From positions 186,001-250,000 of the forward strand of contig NC_080067.1 of the NCBI RefSeq assembly GCF_949987535.1: a stretch of DNA of 64,000 nt, written 5' to 3'. The DNA is from Balaenoptera acutorostrata. Lineage: Eukaryota > Chordata > Mammalia > Artiodactyla > Balaenopteridae. The notes under the pieces are model-generated. The model did no database searches, was not told the origin of the DNA, and worked only from the letters and a program-made list of their open reading frames with translations. Below, piece by piece: positions 34,911-45,897 of the stretch (position 1 is its first letter; every line of letters begins with the position of its first letter). The position numbers were made by a program, and so were the translations under genes.

Positions 34911-35458
34911 TACAGTCGCTGTGGAAAACTCTATGGTGGCTCCTCAAAAACATGGAAAATGTATGATCCCTTGATTCCACTCCAGGGTGTACACCCAAAA
35001 TATTAGAAAGCAAGGACTGGAACAGATATCTGTACCCCATATTCATAGCAACATTATTCACAATAGCCAAAAGGTGGGAGCAACACAACACATCCTTCAA
35101 CAGATGAATGGATAAGTACAGTGTAGTATATACACAATGGAATATGGCTCAACCTTTAAAACTAAGGTAATTCTCACACATACTACAATGTGATGAACCT
35201 TGAAGTTATTATGCTAAGTGAAACAAGCCAGACACAGAAAGGACAAACGTTCTATGATTCCACTAGTATGAGGTATCCAGATAAGTCAAATTCAAAGACA
35301 AAGTAGAATAAGGTTGCCAGAGGTTGAGGTGAGTTAGTGTTTAATGGCTATGGTTTCACGTGGGGAAAATAAAGTTCTGGAGATGGATGGTGAGGATATT
35401 TTTACAACAATGTGAATGTAGTTAACGCCATAGCACTGTACACTTAAAAATGGTTTAA
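34911..35458 (+). mobile_element. Second LINE-1 3' end (ORF2 tail plus 3'UTR)
   Basis: Restarts upstream in ORF2 (ACTCTATGGTGGCTCCTCAA), then CAACAGATGAATGGATAAGT, ATACACAATGGAATATGGCT, AAGTGAAACAAGCCAGACAC, and 3'UTR-like GCCATAGCACTGTACACTTA. It is therefore a separate insertion from the preceding fragment. Its tail resumes at 35771-35810 beyond the SINE. Confidence 0.75.
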
Positions 35459-35757
35459 ATGGGTCTTCCCTCGTGGCACAGTGGTTAAGAATCCGCCTGC
35501 CAATGCAGGGGACACGGGTTCAAGCGCTGGTCCTGGAAGATCCCGCATGCCGTGGAGCAACTAAGCCCATGCGCCACAAATACTGACCCTGCGCTCTAGA
35601 GCCCGTGCTCCGCAAGAGAAGCCACCGCAATGAGAAGCCTGCACACAGCAACTAAGAGTAGCCCCCGCTCGCCGCAACTAGAGAAAGCCTGCACACAGCA
35701 ACAAACACCCGACGCAGCCAAAAAATAAAATAAAATAAATTTTTTAAAAAAGCTTTA
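35459..35757 (+). mobile_element. CHR-2-type SINE with target-site duplication
   Basis: Contains CAGTGGTTAAGAATCCGCCT (A-box region), a GGGTTCAAGCG B-box region and the CCGTGCTCCGCAAGAGAAGC-type 3' half, and ends in AAATAAAATAAAATAAATTT. It is flanked by AAAAATGGTTTAA at 35446-35458 and again at 35758-35770, a clear 13-bp target-site duplication. It interrupts an L1 3'UTR. Confidence 0.9.
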
Positions 35758-36489
35758 AAAAATGGTTTAAGTGGTAAATGTTATGTGTTTTTAATCACAA
35801 TGGGAAAATGAATGAAATAATGATCAATGTTACAATGTGGATAAACATTGAAAACATCCTAAGTGAAAGAAGCCATACAGAAAAACCACCCAGATCATGC
35901 TCATCTTGTACACTTTAAATCCAGCAAGGTTTTTAAAGTGAGGAAAAGCCCCAGTGATGGTTCCAAGAAAAGAAAACTGGATTCGAATGGAAAAATACGT
36001 TTCCACAAAGCTGGGGCAGCTGGTGAAAGTTGAAGCAGGTCTGGGGATAGGATTATAATGTGGAAACCATAATTATTCCCCATTTTGGGGTTATGTGCTG
36101 GTTCCCTGGGAGAGTGGCCCTCCCACTCTCACAGGGTAAAACAAACTGGTGTATTTTGTGAGTGTGGAAACTTGATACTGCTATTTGAGGTTTTTTATAC
36201 ACTTGAAATTTACTAGAAAATAAAGTGCTTATCAAACAACCATGTCGTACCACGCCAGAAATACAGACATCAAACTTTGTTATAGAGGCCAAGCTCTACC
36301 CAGATCCAGCTCACCCACAGTGGTGATGCCAATCACCCTTGTAGGAGTCCACATACTACAAGAGGCACCGTGGGAAGATTATATTGGGAGCCACTATGTC
36401 CTGGGTGCTGTGGATGACCTAGATGTAGTTGAAACAGTGGGATTTCTGAATTCTAGTTTTCCACATTCAACCAACAAAAAACTGTTACA

Positions 36490-36766
36490 ACTAAAAAATG
36501 AATTCAGTAAAGCTGCAGGATACAAAAGAAAGAAAAATCAATGCACAAAAATCATTTGTGATTCTATACACTGATAATGAACCATCAGAAAAAGAATTTA
36601 AAAAAATCCCACTTACAATTGCATCCAAAAAGATAACTAGGAGTAAATTTAACCAAGGACGTGAAGGACCTGCACAATGAAAACTGGAAGACACTGATAA
36701 AGGAAACTGAACAGACAAAAATAAATGGAAAGATACCCCGTGCTCATGGGTAAAAAGAATAGTGTG
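36490..36766 (+). mobile_element. LINE-1 ORF2 fragment, part 1
   Basis: TTCTATACACTGATAATGAA, TCCCACTTACAATTGCATCC, AGTAAATTTAACCAAGGACG, AATAAATGGAAAGATACCCC: L1 ORF2 in plus orientation, split from its continuation by the SINE that follows. Confidence 0.78.
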
Positions 36767-36781
36767 AAAATATGCATTCTA

Positions 36782-36923
36782 AGGTGGGACTTCCCTGGCC
36801 ATCCAGGGGTTGGGACTCTGCGCTCCCACTGCAGGGGGCACAGGTTCGATCCCTGGCTGGGGAACTAAGATCCCGCATCCTGCATGCCACATGGTGTGGC
36901 CCCCAAATTTTTTTTAATTTTAA
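36782..36923 (+). mobile_element. CHR-1-type SINE with target-site duplication
   Basis: GGGACTTCCCTGGCCATCCA, then GGTTCGATCCCTGGCTGGGG and GGAACTAAGATCCCGCATCC. AAAATATGCATTCTA at 36767-36781 and AAAATATGAATTCTA at 36924-36938 form a 15-bp target-site duplication with one mismatch. Confidence 0.9.
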
Positions 36924-37310
36924 AAAATATGAATTCTAGCCAAATTAATGTACACATTCAACACAATCCCTACCAAAAGTCTAAAGACACTTTCCATAGA
37001 AACAGAACAAACAATCTTAAGATGTGTGTGGAACCACAAAGGACCCAGAAGAGCCAAAGCCACCCTGAGGAAGGAGAACGGGCTGGAGGCATCTCGCTCC
37101 CTGACTTCACACTTCATTACGAAGCTACATTCCCCAAAAAGTGTGGAATTGGCACAAAAACAGGCGCACAGACCAGAGGAACAGAGCAGAGAGCCCAGGA
37201 ACCAACCTACAGGTATGTGATCAGTTAATTCACAAGCAAGGAGCCAAGAACATACACCAGGGAAAGGACAGTCCCCTCAATGAACGGTGCTGGGAAAACC
37301 GGACGCCACT
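36924..37310 (+). mobile_element. LINE-1 ORF2 fragment, part 2
   Basis: Continues the L1 interrupted by the SINE: TACACATTCAACACAATCCC, GGAACCACAAAGGACCCAGA, CTCCCTGACTTCACACTTCA, AATGAACGGTGCTGGGAAAA. Frames are broken. Confidence 0.78.
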
Positions 37311-37496
37311 CGCCAAAGAACAACACTGCACTCTGTCTACACCACACACAAAAGCGGCCAAAAACCCAGTTTTCCACATCAAGCCCTTCCTCTCCTGGGT
37401 CCTCTGAAGACAGACACCCTCAGCGGTCAGCAACGCACAGGAACCTTCTCCCCACATTTCCTCACCTTTTCCCTCAGTGGTGTCACCTCCCGGCAG

Positions 37497-37720
37497 GTCC
37501 TGAGGAGACCAGGCTCCTCTCAGCATGAACTGGACCCCACAGTGTCCCAAAGCTGAAGCCTCAGGGGGTCCTGAGGAGACCCGGCTTCCGTTAGTGTGGA
37601 CTCGACCCCAGCTTGTCCTGAAGCCCAGCCGTCAGCATGGATGCAACCCGCGTGTCCCAGAAGCCAAAGCCCCAGTGGGTCCTGAGGAGACAGGGCTCCT
37701 CTAAGCATGAACGTGAACAG
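37497..37720 (+). repeat. Short diverged minisatellite, about three ~70-90-bp units
   Basis: GTCCTGAGGAGACCAGGCTC, GTCCTGAGGAGACCCGGCTT and GTCCTGAGGAGACAGGGCTC recur, each followed by a CTnnnAGCATGAAC/GTGTGGACT-like block and a GTCCCA/GTCCTG...AAGC block. It is more expanded here than in duplication copy 1, where GTTCCTGAGAAAACCCAGCT is the single counterpart. Confidence 0.6.
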
Positions 37721-37734
37721 CATGATCTGAACAG

Positions 37735-38235
37735 ACATCCCGCCATGAAAAGATATACAGATGGTAAAAATCATACAGAAACAAGCTCAACATCATATAC
37801 CATTAGGGAATTACAAATTAAAATCATGAGATATCACAGCATACCTATTTAGCACTGCTAAACTCCAAAAATATGAAAATACCAATTGCTAGAGGGTGAG
37901 GAACAAAAGGAGCTCTCCTTCATAGCTGGGGGGATGCATGTGCAGCCACTTTGTAAGACAATTTGGCAGTTTTTTCCAAAACTAAACAAGTCTCACGTTG
38001 GGATCCAACAATCATGCTTCCAGTATTCAGGCAGCTGCTTTGAAAATCTATGTCCAAATGCAAACAAGGATGCAATTATGCACAGCAGCGCTTTCATAAT
38101 GGCTAAAAACTTGAAGAAATCAGGATATCCTTCAAAAGATGAATGTATAAGCAAATTGGGGTACATCCATGTCAAGGCGAGTAGAATATGCCACCCCAAA
38201 ATATGTCTCTCTGGCATAAGGATTATTGGTCTGCT
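37735..38235 (+). mobile_element. Old LINE-1 ORF2 3' fragment (copy 2 counterpart)
   Basis: ACCATTAGGGAATTACAAAT, GAGATATCACAGCATACC, TTTGTAAGACAATTTGGCAG and ATCCTTCAAAAGATGAATGT follow L1 ORF2-end order and parallel 28540-29260. Confidence 0.62.
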
Positions 38236-38249
38236 TTAAAAAAAAGCGG

Positions 38250-38590
38250 GGGCTTCCCTGGAGCCTCAGTGGTTAAGAGTCTGCCTGCCAATGCACGGGA
38301 CACGGGTTCGAGCCCTGGTCCGGGAAGATCCCACATGCCGCAGAGCAACTAAGCCCGTGCTCCACAACTACTGAGCCTGCGCTCTAGAGCCCACGAGCCA
38401 CAACTATTGACCCCGTGTGCCACAAGTACTGAAGCCTGCACACCTAGAGCCCGTGCTCCACGAGAAGAAAAGCCACAATGAGAAGCCCATGCACTGCAAA
38501 GAAAAGTAGCCCCTGCTCGCCACAACCAGAGAAAAGCCTGCACGCAGCAACGAAGACCCAATGCAGCCAAAAATAAAATAATTTATCCAA
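38250..38590 (+). mobile_element. CHR-2-type SINE
   Basis: GGCTTCCCTGGAGCCTCAGT, then TCTGCCTGCCAATGCACGGG, GGGTTCGAGCCCTGGTCCGG and AGAGCAACTAAGCCCGTGCT, with an internally repeated CCACAACTA/CCGTGCTCCAC region and an AAAATAAAATAA tail. No unambiguous target-site duplication was found by eye. Confidence 0.85.
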
Positions 38591-39024
38591 TAAAAATATC
38601 TCAGAAAACTGAGATTGCTGTTTTATGAAAGACATTTACAATACAGAAGTTTCCATTTATAAGGGTATGTCCCTCTTTGCACCAAAAATGGAAGGATAAT
38701 TAAATCTTAAGTAACTCTTTTCAATGGAGAAGTCCTGACTTAAATGTGCAAACAATCATACCCTTGTTTACTGTGCTTTGCATGATAACCTGCCATAAGT
38801 GGTCTTCCCCCCTTCCCCAGCATATTTCTTCTGTTTTTAGCTGAAGAGGTATTTAAGGGGATGGTTTTGGTCATTTCAGGGAGTGACTCAGTTTTCCTTG
38901 CTATCCCCCTGTATTCAGAAGGTATACATGTAATTAAACTTCTGCTTTTCTCCTGGTAATCTCTCTTTTATTTCAGGGGCAGGGGGCCCTCAACCAAGAA
39001 CCTAGAAAAGTAGAGGGAAAATCG

Positions 39025-39510
39025 TTTTTCCGCCCATACACATGCAGTGGAATACTACTCAGCAGAAAGGAATGCACCATCAGCCTATGGAAAGACATGG
39101 ATAAATCCTCAGTCTATACTGCTACGTGAAAGTATCCAGGCTGAGGAGGCTGCACACAGTATGACCCCATTGGTGACATTCTGGGAAAGGCAAAGCTACA
39201 CAGATGATAAGCAGATCATGGGGTGGGGGGTTTGAAGTATTCCATGTGACACTCTAGGATGGATACCTGTCACTCTGCATTTGTCTAAGCCCACAGATGT
39301 GTATAGCCAAAGGGGCCAATCATAATCTATTCAAATTTAGTTATTTAGGATGTAGGAGTGTTGCAGGATGGAATACATTATGTGACAGAGTCTAACTGTA
39401 TTAGAAATATATGGAAACAACTCACCGTAGGGGATGGGATCAAAGGTGCTGACCTAAGTTACCTTTGGAAATGAATGGAATCTGTAGATTAAAGGCAAAA
39501 TGGACCGTAT
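39025..39510 (+). mobile_element. LINE-1 3'UTR-like segment (copy 2)
   Basis: CATGCAGTGGAATACTACTC, GGATGGATACCTGTCACTCT and GCATTTGTCTAAGCCCACAG resemble old L1 3' ends and parallel 29816-30300. Confidence 0.55.
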
Positions 39511-39700
39511 ATAAACAGTGGGCTTTATTTTACGAAGTTCTTTCCAGGGTGTAGTAGCTAATGACTCTGAAACCTCTGCACATGTAACCTGGAAAGGAGC
39601 AATGCATACAGAAATGGCAGATGGTGGGAGCCAGGCTCCTCACTGTGGGAGCGGGAAGTTACAGATAAGCAAGGGGAGAGCCTCTGCCCTCGTAATGCTG

Positions 39701-40690
39701 GATCTGGGCTTCCTGGGCAGATGTTGACTGGCCGGGGAAACACACAGATCTTCACGCTGGGAAGACCCTGCAGACACAGGAACTTCACGCCCCATCTTTC
39801 CACCCATACCTGCTGGAAACACTCAGCCCTCTATCATCAGTCAATTGCAGCGTTTAAGACATTCTCGCCCCCAGGCAGATAAAGGAATATGAGTGTCTTG
39901 CTTACCCCTAAGCTGTCCCAGAATCCAGGCCCTGGGGGTGGAGCCAGGTTGGGGGTGCCTGGGCCTCTGACCAGCAGGTGAGAGGAAGGAGGAAGACCAG
40001 TCCTGAGGACAGAGGTTCCCTCAAGTCTGTGAGCCCAGGAGCCCCGATGGGATTCATTCCCACTGAGGACATGGGCGGGGTCTGCAGTGGTTCTGTGTTC
40101 CCCCTGGGCCCCTTTGATGAAGCCATGGCAGCATTGGGCCCAGACATCTACTGTCAGTGTCTCACACTCTGACACAGTGGTTTTACAAAGGAACAAGAGA
40201 ATGGAGCTGAGCCCCTGACGGTCACTCCTTTCTGGCTCTGAGTTGCTTCCAACAGGACCGCAGTCACCTGCACATAGCCTGCTGTGACCTACCTGCCCCC
40301 ATTGGCTTTTCCTCTCCCTGCCTACAATGATTCCCGTGACATTTCCAGCCTCGACCCCTCTCGCAGACCAGACGCCTCTGTCCAGTCACTGCACCCCCAT
40401 CTCACCTTGGGGGCTAACAGGCCCCTCAGAGGACTGGGATCCTGCAGCTCCCCACACCCAGGAGCAGCCCCACCTTCCCAGGTTGCCGAGCCCAGGCAAC
40501 GGGTGTAACCGAGCAGGACCCTACAGGGCCTTCCCAGGACAGACCCCTCCCCGACATCCTCTGCTGTAGCTCCTCTCTGAAGTACCTGGATAACAGTATC
40601 TGATGCACGCTTCCTGAGTTGTTTTACAGATGCTGAAACCACCACAAAACGGAAGAAATTAACTACCTGATGATCTTGAACAGGTAGCCC
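39701..40690. other. Start of GC-rich low-copy DNA, no gene recognised
   Basis: Composition rises sharply from AT-rich to GC-rich. Several overlapping open frames of 60-119 codons on both strands have no recognisable domain and compete with each other, as expected of GC-rich non-coding DNA. Confidence 0.4.
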
Positions 40691-40699
40691 CGGAACTTC

Positions 40700-40982
40700 T
40701 GGTGTCTAAGAATTTATAATGTTAACCGCCTATTACCTCACCATCAACCAGAGAATTGTGCACCAGCTGATCGCATACCCTGCGACCCCCCTCCTTCACT
40801 TGGCCTTTAAAATTCCTTTGCTGAAATCCTTCAGGGAGTTTGGGGTTTTAGAGCACAGGCCACCTGGCCTCCTTGTATTGGCACTCTTACAATTAAAGCT
40901 GCACTTCCCTTCACCACACCCGGTGTCAGTAGACTGGCTTTACTGCACTCGGGCAAGCGGCCCCAAGTTTCGTTCGGTAACA
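40700..40982 (+). mobile_element. LTR-like fragment (class I endogenous retrovirus type), 3' part
   Basis: CCTTTAAAATTCCTTTGCTG (TATA-like), CAATTAAAGCTGCACTTCCC (poly(A)-signal-like) and an end GTTTCGTTCGGTAACA typical of class I LTRs. The 5' boundary is not defined. No gag, pol or env sequence follows, so this is a solo or truncated LTR. Confidence 0.55.
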
Positions 40983-41079
40983 CTGGGGTCTCCCAGGCTC
41001 CCACTCTCCTTGTGCCCCACTGACTGTCATCTGCTCCTCCAGTCTTGTTGCAGCAAAAATAGAAATGAAGTTTCCCTCC

Positions 41080-41729
41080 CCTGAGAACAAGGAAAAGAAA
41101 GGGAACAGTGACTAGGCTAGAGAAGAAACATAATCTTGCCTGAAAGAGTTAATCACTCCTTGTTTTACTTTGTCACTAATTTGTAGTAACTAGATGTGTA
41201 CTTTACAAAGCTAATCTCATTCCCTGACACTATGTAATTTACCTCTGGCACCCATCACCCCTAACTCTGTGTGAGTTACATCCCCTGCCTCTCACTCCCT
41301 AACCTTATTATGTCCAGCACTTACATTCTATATGCCCTTCATAACAAGTCACCCCCTATAGTTTTTGCATTTCAGAAACAAGGTCACCGGTCGATAAACC
41401 AGAAGCAAACGGACGCAATTACCAGACTGCCGGACCCCAATTACCGGGCAGCCTGATGCCAACTATGACTGTTTTGAAATAATGCAAAGGAAAGGAGGAA
41501 TGCAAGACCTTCACTACTTTGATCCTCATCCTATACCCCGGACTGCGAGAGCCCCACGTATAAAATCTTCCCTGATTCTCAAGGAGGGGTGCCCAGTTCT
41601 TGAGGCGCTAGCCGGCTGTGTCTTCCCTGTTGTCTGGCAGAAGAATAAAGCCATCTCTCTCTTCCTCCAAAATCCCTGTCTCCGTATTTCTGTTTGGCCT
41701 TGGTGCACAGGGAAGCCGAGATTTCGACA
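41080..41729 (+). mobile_element. Second LTR-like element
   Basis: Starts near TGAGAACAAGG, has CGTATAAAATCTTCCC (TATA-like) at about 41559, AGAATAAAGCCATC (poly(A)-like) at about 41642, a TCCGTATTTCTG block and ends ATTTCGACA. The order fits an LTR of about 650 bp in plus orientation. No internal retroviral genes are adjacent. Family not resolved. Confidence 0.55.
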
Positions 41730-42235
41730 GCAGTCTGTGGCCAGTTCCCACACTAATTCACCTCTACACCCACAGCCCTGGCCCAAGCCCAATCTTGTGC
41801 CTGGTTCCTCCATCAGGCCCTGACAGAACTCCCTGCCCGCACGGTGCACCTCACATCCCACCCCAACGTGGTCTTTCTGAAGCATAAACGAGACTATGAC
41901 TCTCCCCCACCTGTAATCCCCCAAACGTTTCCCCACTTTCGCTAGGGTATCTGCTGGGAGAGACATCTGCCAAGGCCCTGAGAGTCCCCGGCATCCCCAC
42001 GAGGCTGCTGGCTCCTGGGTTCCCTGACAATGAGCACCTCAGCCGGCCAGGCGACACGGCAGGAAACCCCAGAACTGCTCACCTAGGGAGGGGACTGGCA
42101 CGGCCACTGCCTGATCAGAGAGAGCAGAGAAGGGCTCCCCAGCTGGGACACAGACTCTGCACGAGTGGCCTCTCCCTGAGCCACTACATCACCTCGTGTG
42201 ACTTGAGGGAAGGAAGAACCGAGGCACACTTGGCT
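41730..42235. other. Unassigned GC-rich DNA between LTR-like elements
   Basis: Open frames on both strands (146 codons at 41526-41966 minus, 113 codons at 41482-41823 plus) overlap the LTR-like element and each other, so neither is called. Nothing else was recognised. Confidence 0.35.
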
Positions 42236-42239
42236 CCTA

Positions 42240-42620
42240 AGGAGGATGGGATAGGCTCAGCCATGCCCCCCAAATTCACATGCTGAATCCCTAACCCCCA
42301 GGACCCCAGGATGTGGCTGTATTTGGAGATGGGATTTTTAAAGAGGCGATCAAGGTAAAAATGAGGTCACTAGGGTGGATCTTAATCCAATAGGATTGGT
42401 GTCCTACCAGAAGAGATTAGGACACAGATAGGCACAGGGGGAGACCACATGAGGACCTGGGGAGAAGATGGCTGTCTAAGCACCAAGGAGAGAGGCCTCA
42501 GGAGAAACCAGCCTGCATACACCTTGATCTCAGACAGCATCCAGGACTGGGAGATCGGTCTGTTATTCAAGCGGCCCAGTCTGTGGTATTTGTTACGGCG
42601 GTCCTGAGCAGACTCACATG
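42240..42620 (+). mobile_element. Old MaLR/MLT-like LTR element, plus orientation
   Basis: CCCAAATTCACATGCTGAAT, CTAACCCCCAGGACC, TGTATTTGGAGATGGGATTT, ATGAGGTCACTAGGGTGGAT, AATCCAATAGGATTGGTGTC, ACACCTTGATCTCAGACAGC and CCAGTCTGTGGTATTTGTTA follow the order of a widespread mammalian MaLR-type LTR. The exact subfamily needs a library search. Confidence 0.65.
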
Positions 42621-43960
42621 CAGGGTAACTCAGGGCTCAGACTGGACAGAGCCCACTCTCCATCCCCCTGTACGGGAGTTACAGGATCCTCAGGAACTGA
42701 GGAGGGGGTCCCTGAGGAGAGGCACAAGAGAGGAGGTGCTAGGCATTAACATGACTGCATTCACGTTAAACGTGCCTGAAGTCCATTCACACGAGATGGT
42801 CTTGTCCTGTATGTACATCGGCACCTTCAGTGTGAACTGCAGATCTTTAGCTTCACCACCTCCACTGAGAGCATTAGCTTCACCTGCTGTGGAACGTCTC
42901 CTATAGGATTTCCAGAACCACAAAGCATCGAACCTTCACAGGACCCAGAGTCTGTGCACTAGCGTCTGGGCGACCCTCACAGCAGGGCCGCACAGCTACC
43001 CATCAGGACCCATTTCCCTTTTTCCTGTTCACAGCTACCCTGAACCTCCCAGCCTTCCCACTCCTTACAGCTAGGGTGTAGTGTCTCGTGTTACCAAGGG
43101 GAAGGGGTGGAGGTGGTGAGGGCTTGGCCAGCCTGCATCCTAGGACAGAGGGCATGATGCCCACCTGGTCACCCCACCCTGCTGGTTGGAGCCCTCACCT
43201 GGAAGCAGGGAGGAGAAACAAGGGGGACAGAGCCTGGGACCTGACACCCACCTGCCCTGGACTGTCACAAGAAGGGGAAAGAGACAGCTTGAGCTTCAGC
43301 CCAGTTTTGGGAGACACTTTGTTCCAGCAACAAACTTCTGCCTTAAAAGCCAAGGTGCTTTACAAACCCCTCCCCAGCTGTCACAGAAAGTCAGGCTTAA
43401 TCTCATCACACTTTTCTCAAACCCCACCTCATGCTGAGACCACCTCTCAGGTGATGGTGCTTCAGAGCAGCCCCTTTACAAGATCTCTGGAGTTCAGCTC
43501 TCCCAGCCCTGCCTTCAGTTTAAGGGAGAAGTTTCCTTGGCAAACCTGCTCAGTTTCCTTGACAACCAAGCTTCGCAATCTCCCAAACTCTTCTCCTTCA
43601 AACATTCCTATTCTAGCCTTGATGAGCCTAAAGTGACAGTGCTGTCATCATGTGCCAGAGAGTGACTCCTCCAAGCCCGTAGTTACTGGTTACATGATGC
43701 TATTGATGACGAAATCCGAAAAGAGCCAGCTTTGCAAGGTAACCACTTCTGGACTCGGCACTGGGTCCCTTTCCACGGACAGAGTCGAGTTGCTGTTTCC
43801 ACGGGCCCCATGGTGGAAGAGCTCACCTAATGCAGCCAGGACTTCATCCCTTCCAGGTGATTCCAGGGTCCTCATTCTCCCCAGACCCCCACCCACATGG
43901 CTGCTGTCTATGCCAGTCTATACGGGACCTTGGTAATATCTTAAAATGAGGGTTATTTTA
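42621..43960. other. Unassigned GC-rich DNA
   Basis: The longest open frame (182 codons, 43088-43636 plus) is compositionally biased and has no recognisable domain, so it is not called a gene. No repeat was identified by eye. Confidence 0.35.
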
Positions 43961-43964
43961 TACA

Positions 43965-44400
43965 CAGGTAATGGGTTGAATACTGGCCCCAAAAGATGTG
44001 TCCCCCGAGAACACGTGAACAGGACCATATCTGGGAAAAGGGTCTTTGTATATGTAGTTAAGGATCTCAAGGTGAGGTCATCTTGGGTTAGGGTGGCCCT
44101 CAATCCAACTGAGAGAGTCCTTATGAGAGACAAAAGAGGAGAGGCACAGACACAGAGGAGAAGCCACGTGAAGACAGAGGCAGAGACGGGAGGGATGCAG
44201 CCACGAGCCTGGGGACGCCTGGAGCCCCCAGAAGCTGGAAAAGGCAGGAAGAACCCTATCCTGGAGCACTTGGAGAGACTTCCGTCCTGCAACACCCTGA
44301 TCTCAGATGTCTGGTCTCCAGGACTGGGGGAGGATGAATTCCTGTTGTTTTAAACCACCCAGCTTGTGGTCATTTGTTACAGAAGCCACAGAACAGTCAC
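43965..44400 (+). mobile_element. Second MaLR/MLT-like LTR element, plus orientation
   Basis: GGGTTGAATACTGGCCCC, AAAGGGTCTTTGTATATGTA, CAAGGTGAGGTCATCTTGGG, TAGGGTGGCCCTCAATCCAA, ACACCCTGATCTCAGATGTC, TCCTGTTGTTTTAAACCACC and CAGCTTGTGGTCATTTGTTA. More diverged than the element at 42240-42620. Confidence 0.62.
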
Positions 44401-45000
44401 ACAGACCCTGCTCTGTAGGATCCTGGAAGTGCGGGTCTCATTAAAGGCCAACAAAGGCTGGATCGCAGAGCCCTGAGAGTCAGCATTGGGCCCCAGAAAT
44501 CCTAAAGCAGTGGCTGGACACCAGAACGTTGAGGGGTCAGTTGGAAGCCCATCCCTAAGGGTGCCGGCTGCACATGGCCTCCCCAGGTTTTTACGCCTGT
44601 ACATGCGTAAAATAACTATTTCCATCCTGATTCAGGACCTCTGATATCACCGTTCACATTGCTAATTAAGAACCCACTAGTTACACCGATGAAAACCCTA
44701 TCAGGACACTTGCTCCAGTGGTAAACAATTCTGAAGTTGGTCACAGCTGGGGAATCGTCTCCCATGCAGCCAGCAGCCCCCACACAAGGAGCGTCCTCAT
44801 TGCAAAGCTGGGGGACCATGAGGAGGCATCTCTGCGTAAACGTGAGCTGAGCCCCAGGCCAGCTGCTGCTGAACTTTTCCCACCCTTCCCAGGTAAAACA
44901 CCTGAATGTGTGCAAGGACTTGAAAGCCTAGATGAAGGGGCTTGGAATCACACCAGTGACAACACGCAGGCCGACTTGGTGCCTGCAGGCCAGCCAGGAT
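44401..45000. other. Unassigned GC-rich DNA
   Basis: Contains the start of a 277-codon open frame (44718-45551 plus) that runs through the 60-bp tandem duplication. It has no domain I recognise and the opposite strand is also open, so it is not called. Confidence 0.35.
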
Positions 45001-45120
45001 GGTCCTGGCCCCGGGCGCTCTTCTGGAAGCGTTCCATTTCCCTGCCTGAGGTACCCCTCCTGTCCTGGCCCCGGGCGCTCTTCTGGAAGCGTTCCATTTC
45101 CCTGCCTGAGGTACCCCTCC
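45001..45120 (+). repeat. Exact 60-bp tandem duplication
   Basis: The 60-bp rows 45001-45060 and 45061-45120 are identical from their third base, each containing TCCTGGCCCCGGGCGCTCTT and CCTGCCTGAGGTACCCCTCC. A third start (TCCCGGCCCC at 45122) soon departs. The period is a multiple of three, so open frames are extended on both strands without implying a gene. Confidence 0.9.
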
Positions 45121-45897
45121 TGTCCCGGCCCCCACCGCTTTTTTCCTTCCTCACCTCTGCCAGGGTAGAAATTCCAGCAGCAGGTATGGGTGACACATCC
45201 TCTTCTTTAGCAGGTGGCAGCCCGGCAACTCCTACAGAAAGTCCAGCAGAGCCCCACTCACACTGGGCCACCCATAGAGGCGTGGGTCCTACTCCCTCCC
45301 ACCAGCCCAGCCCCGAGACTGCTGACGGGACAGAGAATATGGCGTCAGGCACAGCTGCAGGGGCTTTTGCTGCCTGGAGGGGTTTTTATATTGACCTCAA
45401 CCCAGGCACACCTGGGGAGGGCTGGCCGGCCGGGTCAGGCTGCCCAGGTCAGCCAATCCTCGCCCCTCAGAGGCTCAGAGTTGCAGAAAATGGGTCTTGC
45501 TGCACCGGCCAGATCCAAGGAACAGATGTAGGGTCCCAAGAGTCAGGATAGACAAGGGGCAGCAGCCCTGGCTTGTTTTCTAATCATTTTATCTGGTCCA
45601 TGAGTGGGAGACAACTTCAAGAAGACCCTCTCCTAATGAGAGGAACCCAGGAGTCAGGGAGAAGAGGGGTGGTGGGTGGAGACAGAGGCCTGGTGCCCTG
45701 GCTGCAGTGGAAACCCCCGGAAGACCAGGTGGAGGGAGACCACACAGAGTGAAGCCTAGGGTCACAGACCTGTCAGAGCTGCTGTTTGTTAGTTCAAGCC
45801 CTGCTCTGAGGTGCTCTGTGTCAGCTCTGAGCGACAGGTGTGCTGGGGGTGCTCTGCAATGAGGGCTATGTGCACGGTTCCCGTGTGCCCAGCCCTG
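45121..45897. other. Unassigned GC-rich DNA between two tandem repeats
   Basis: No gene or known repeat recognised. Low-complexity, proline-rich and serine-rich open frames exist on both strands. Confidence 0.35.

Larger units (their letters stand above)
35771..39700 (+). repeat. Copy 2 of the old ~9-kb low-copy tandem duplication
   Basis: The diverged counterpart of 26990-30500, starting with an L1 tail (GGTAAATGTTATGTGTTTTT) and running through the same series of landmarks. Copy 2 carries its own SINEs at 36782-36923 and 38250-38590, and an extra minisatellite at about 37497-37720. No shared open frame with copy 1 was found. Confidence 0.65.

Noticed and set aside
40984..41080. Retroviral primer-binding site and internal region after the first LTR-like end
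   Set aside because: TGGGGTCTCCCAGG follows the LTR end at about the right place but with an extra base, and no gag-like sequence follows; not enough to call a provirus.
43088..43636. 182-codon plus-strand frame
   Set aside because: Biased composition and no recognisable protein; a second overlapping frame (43186-43437) is also open.
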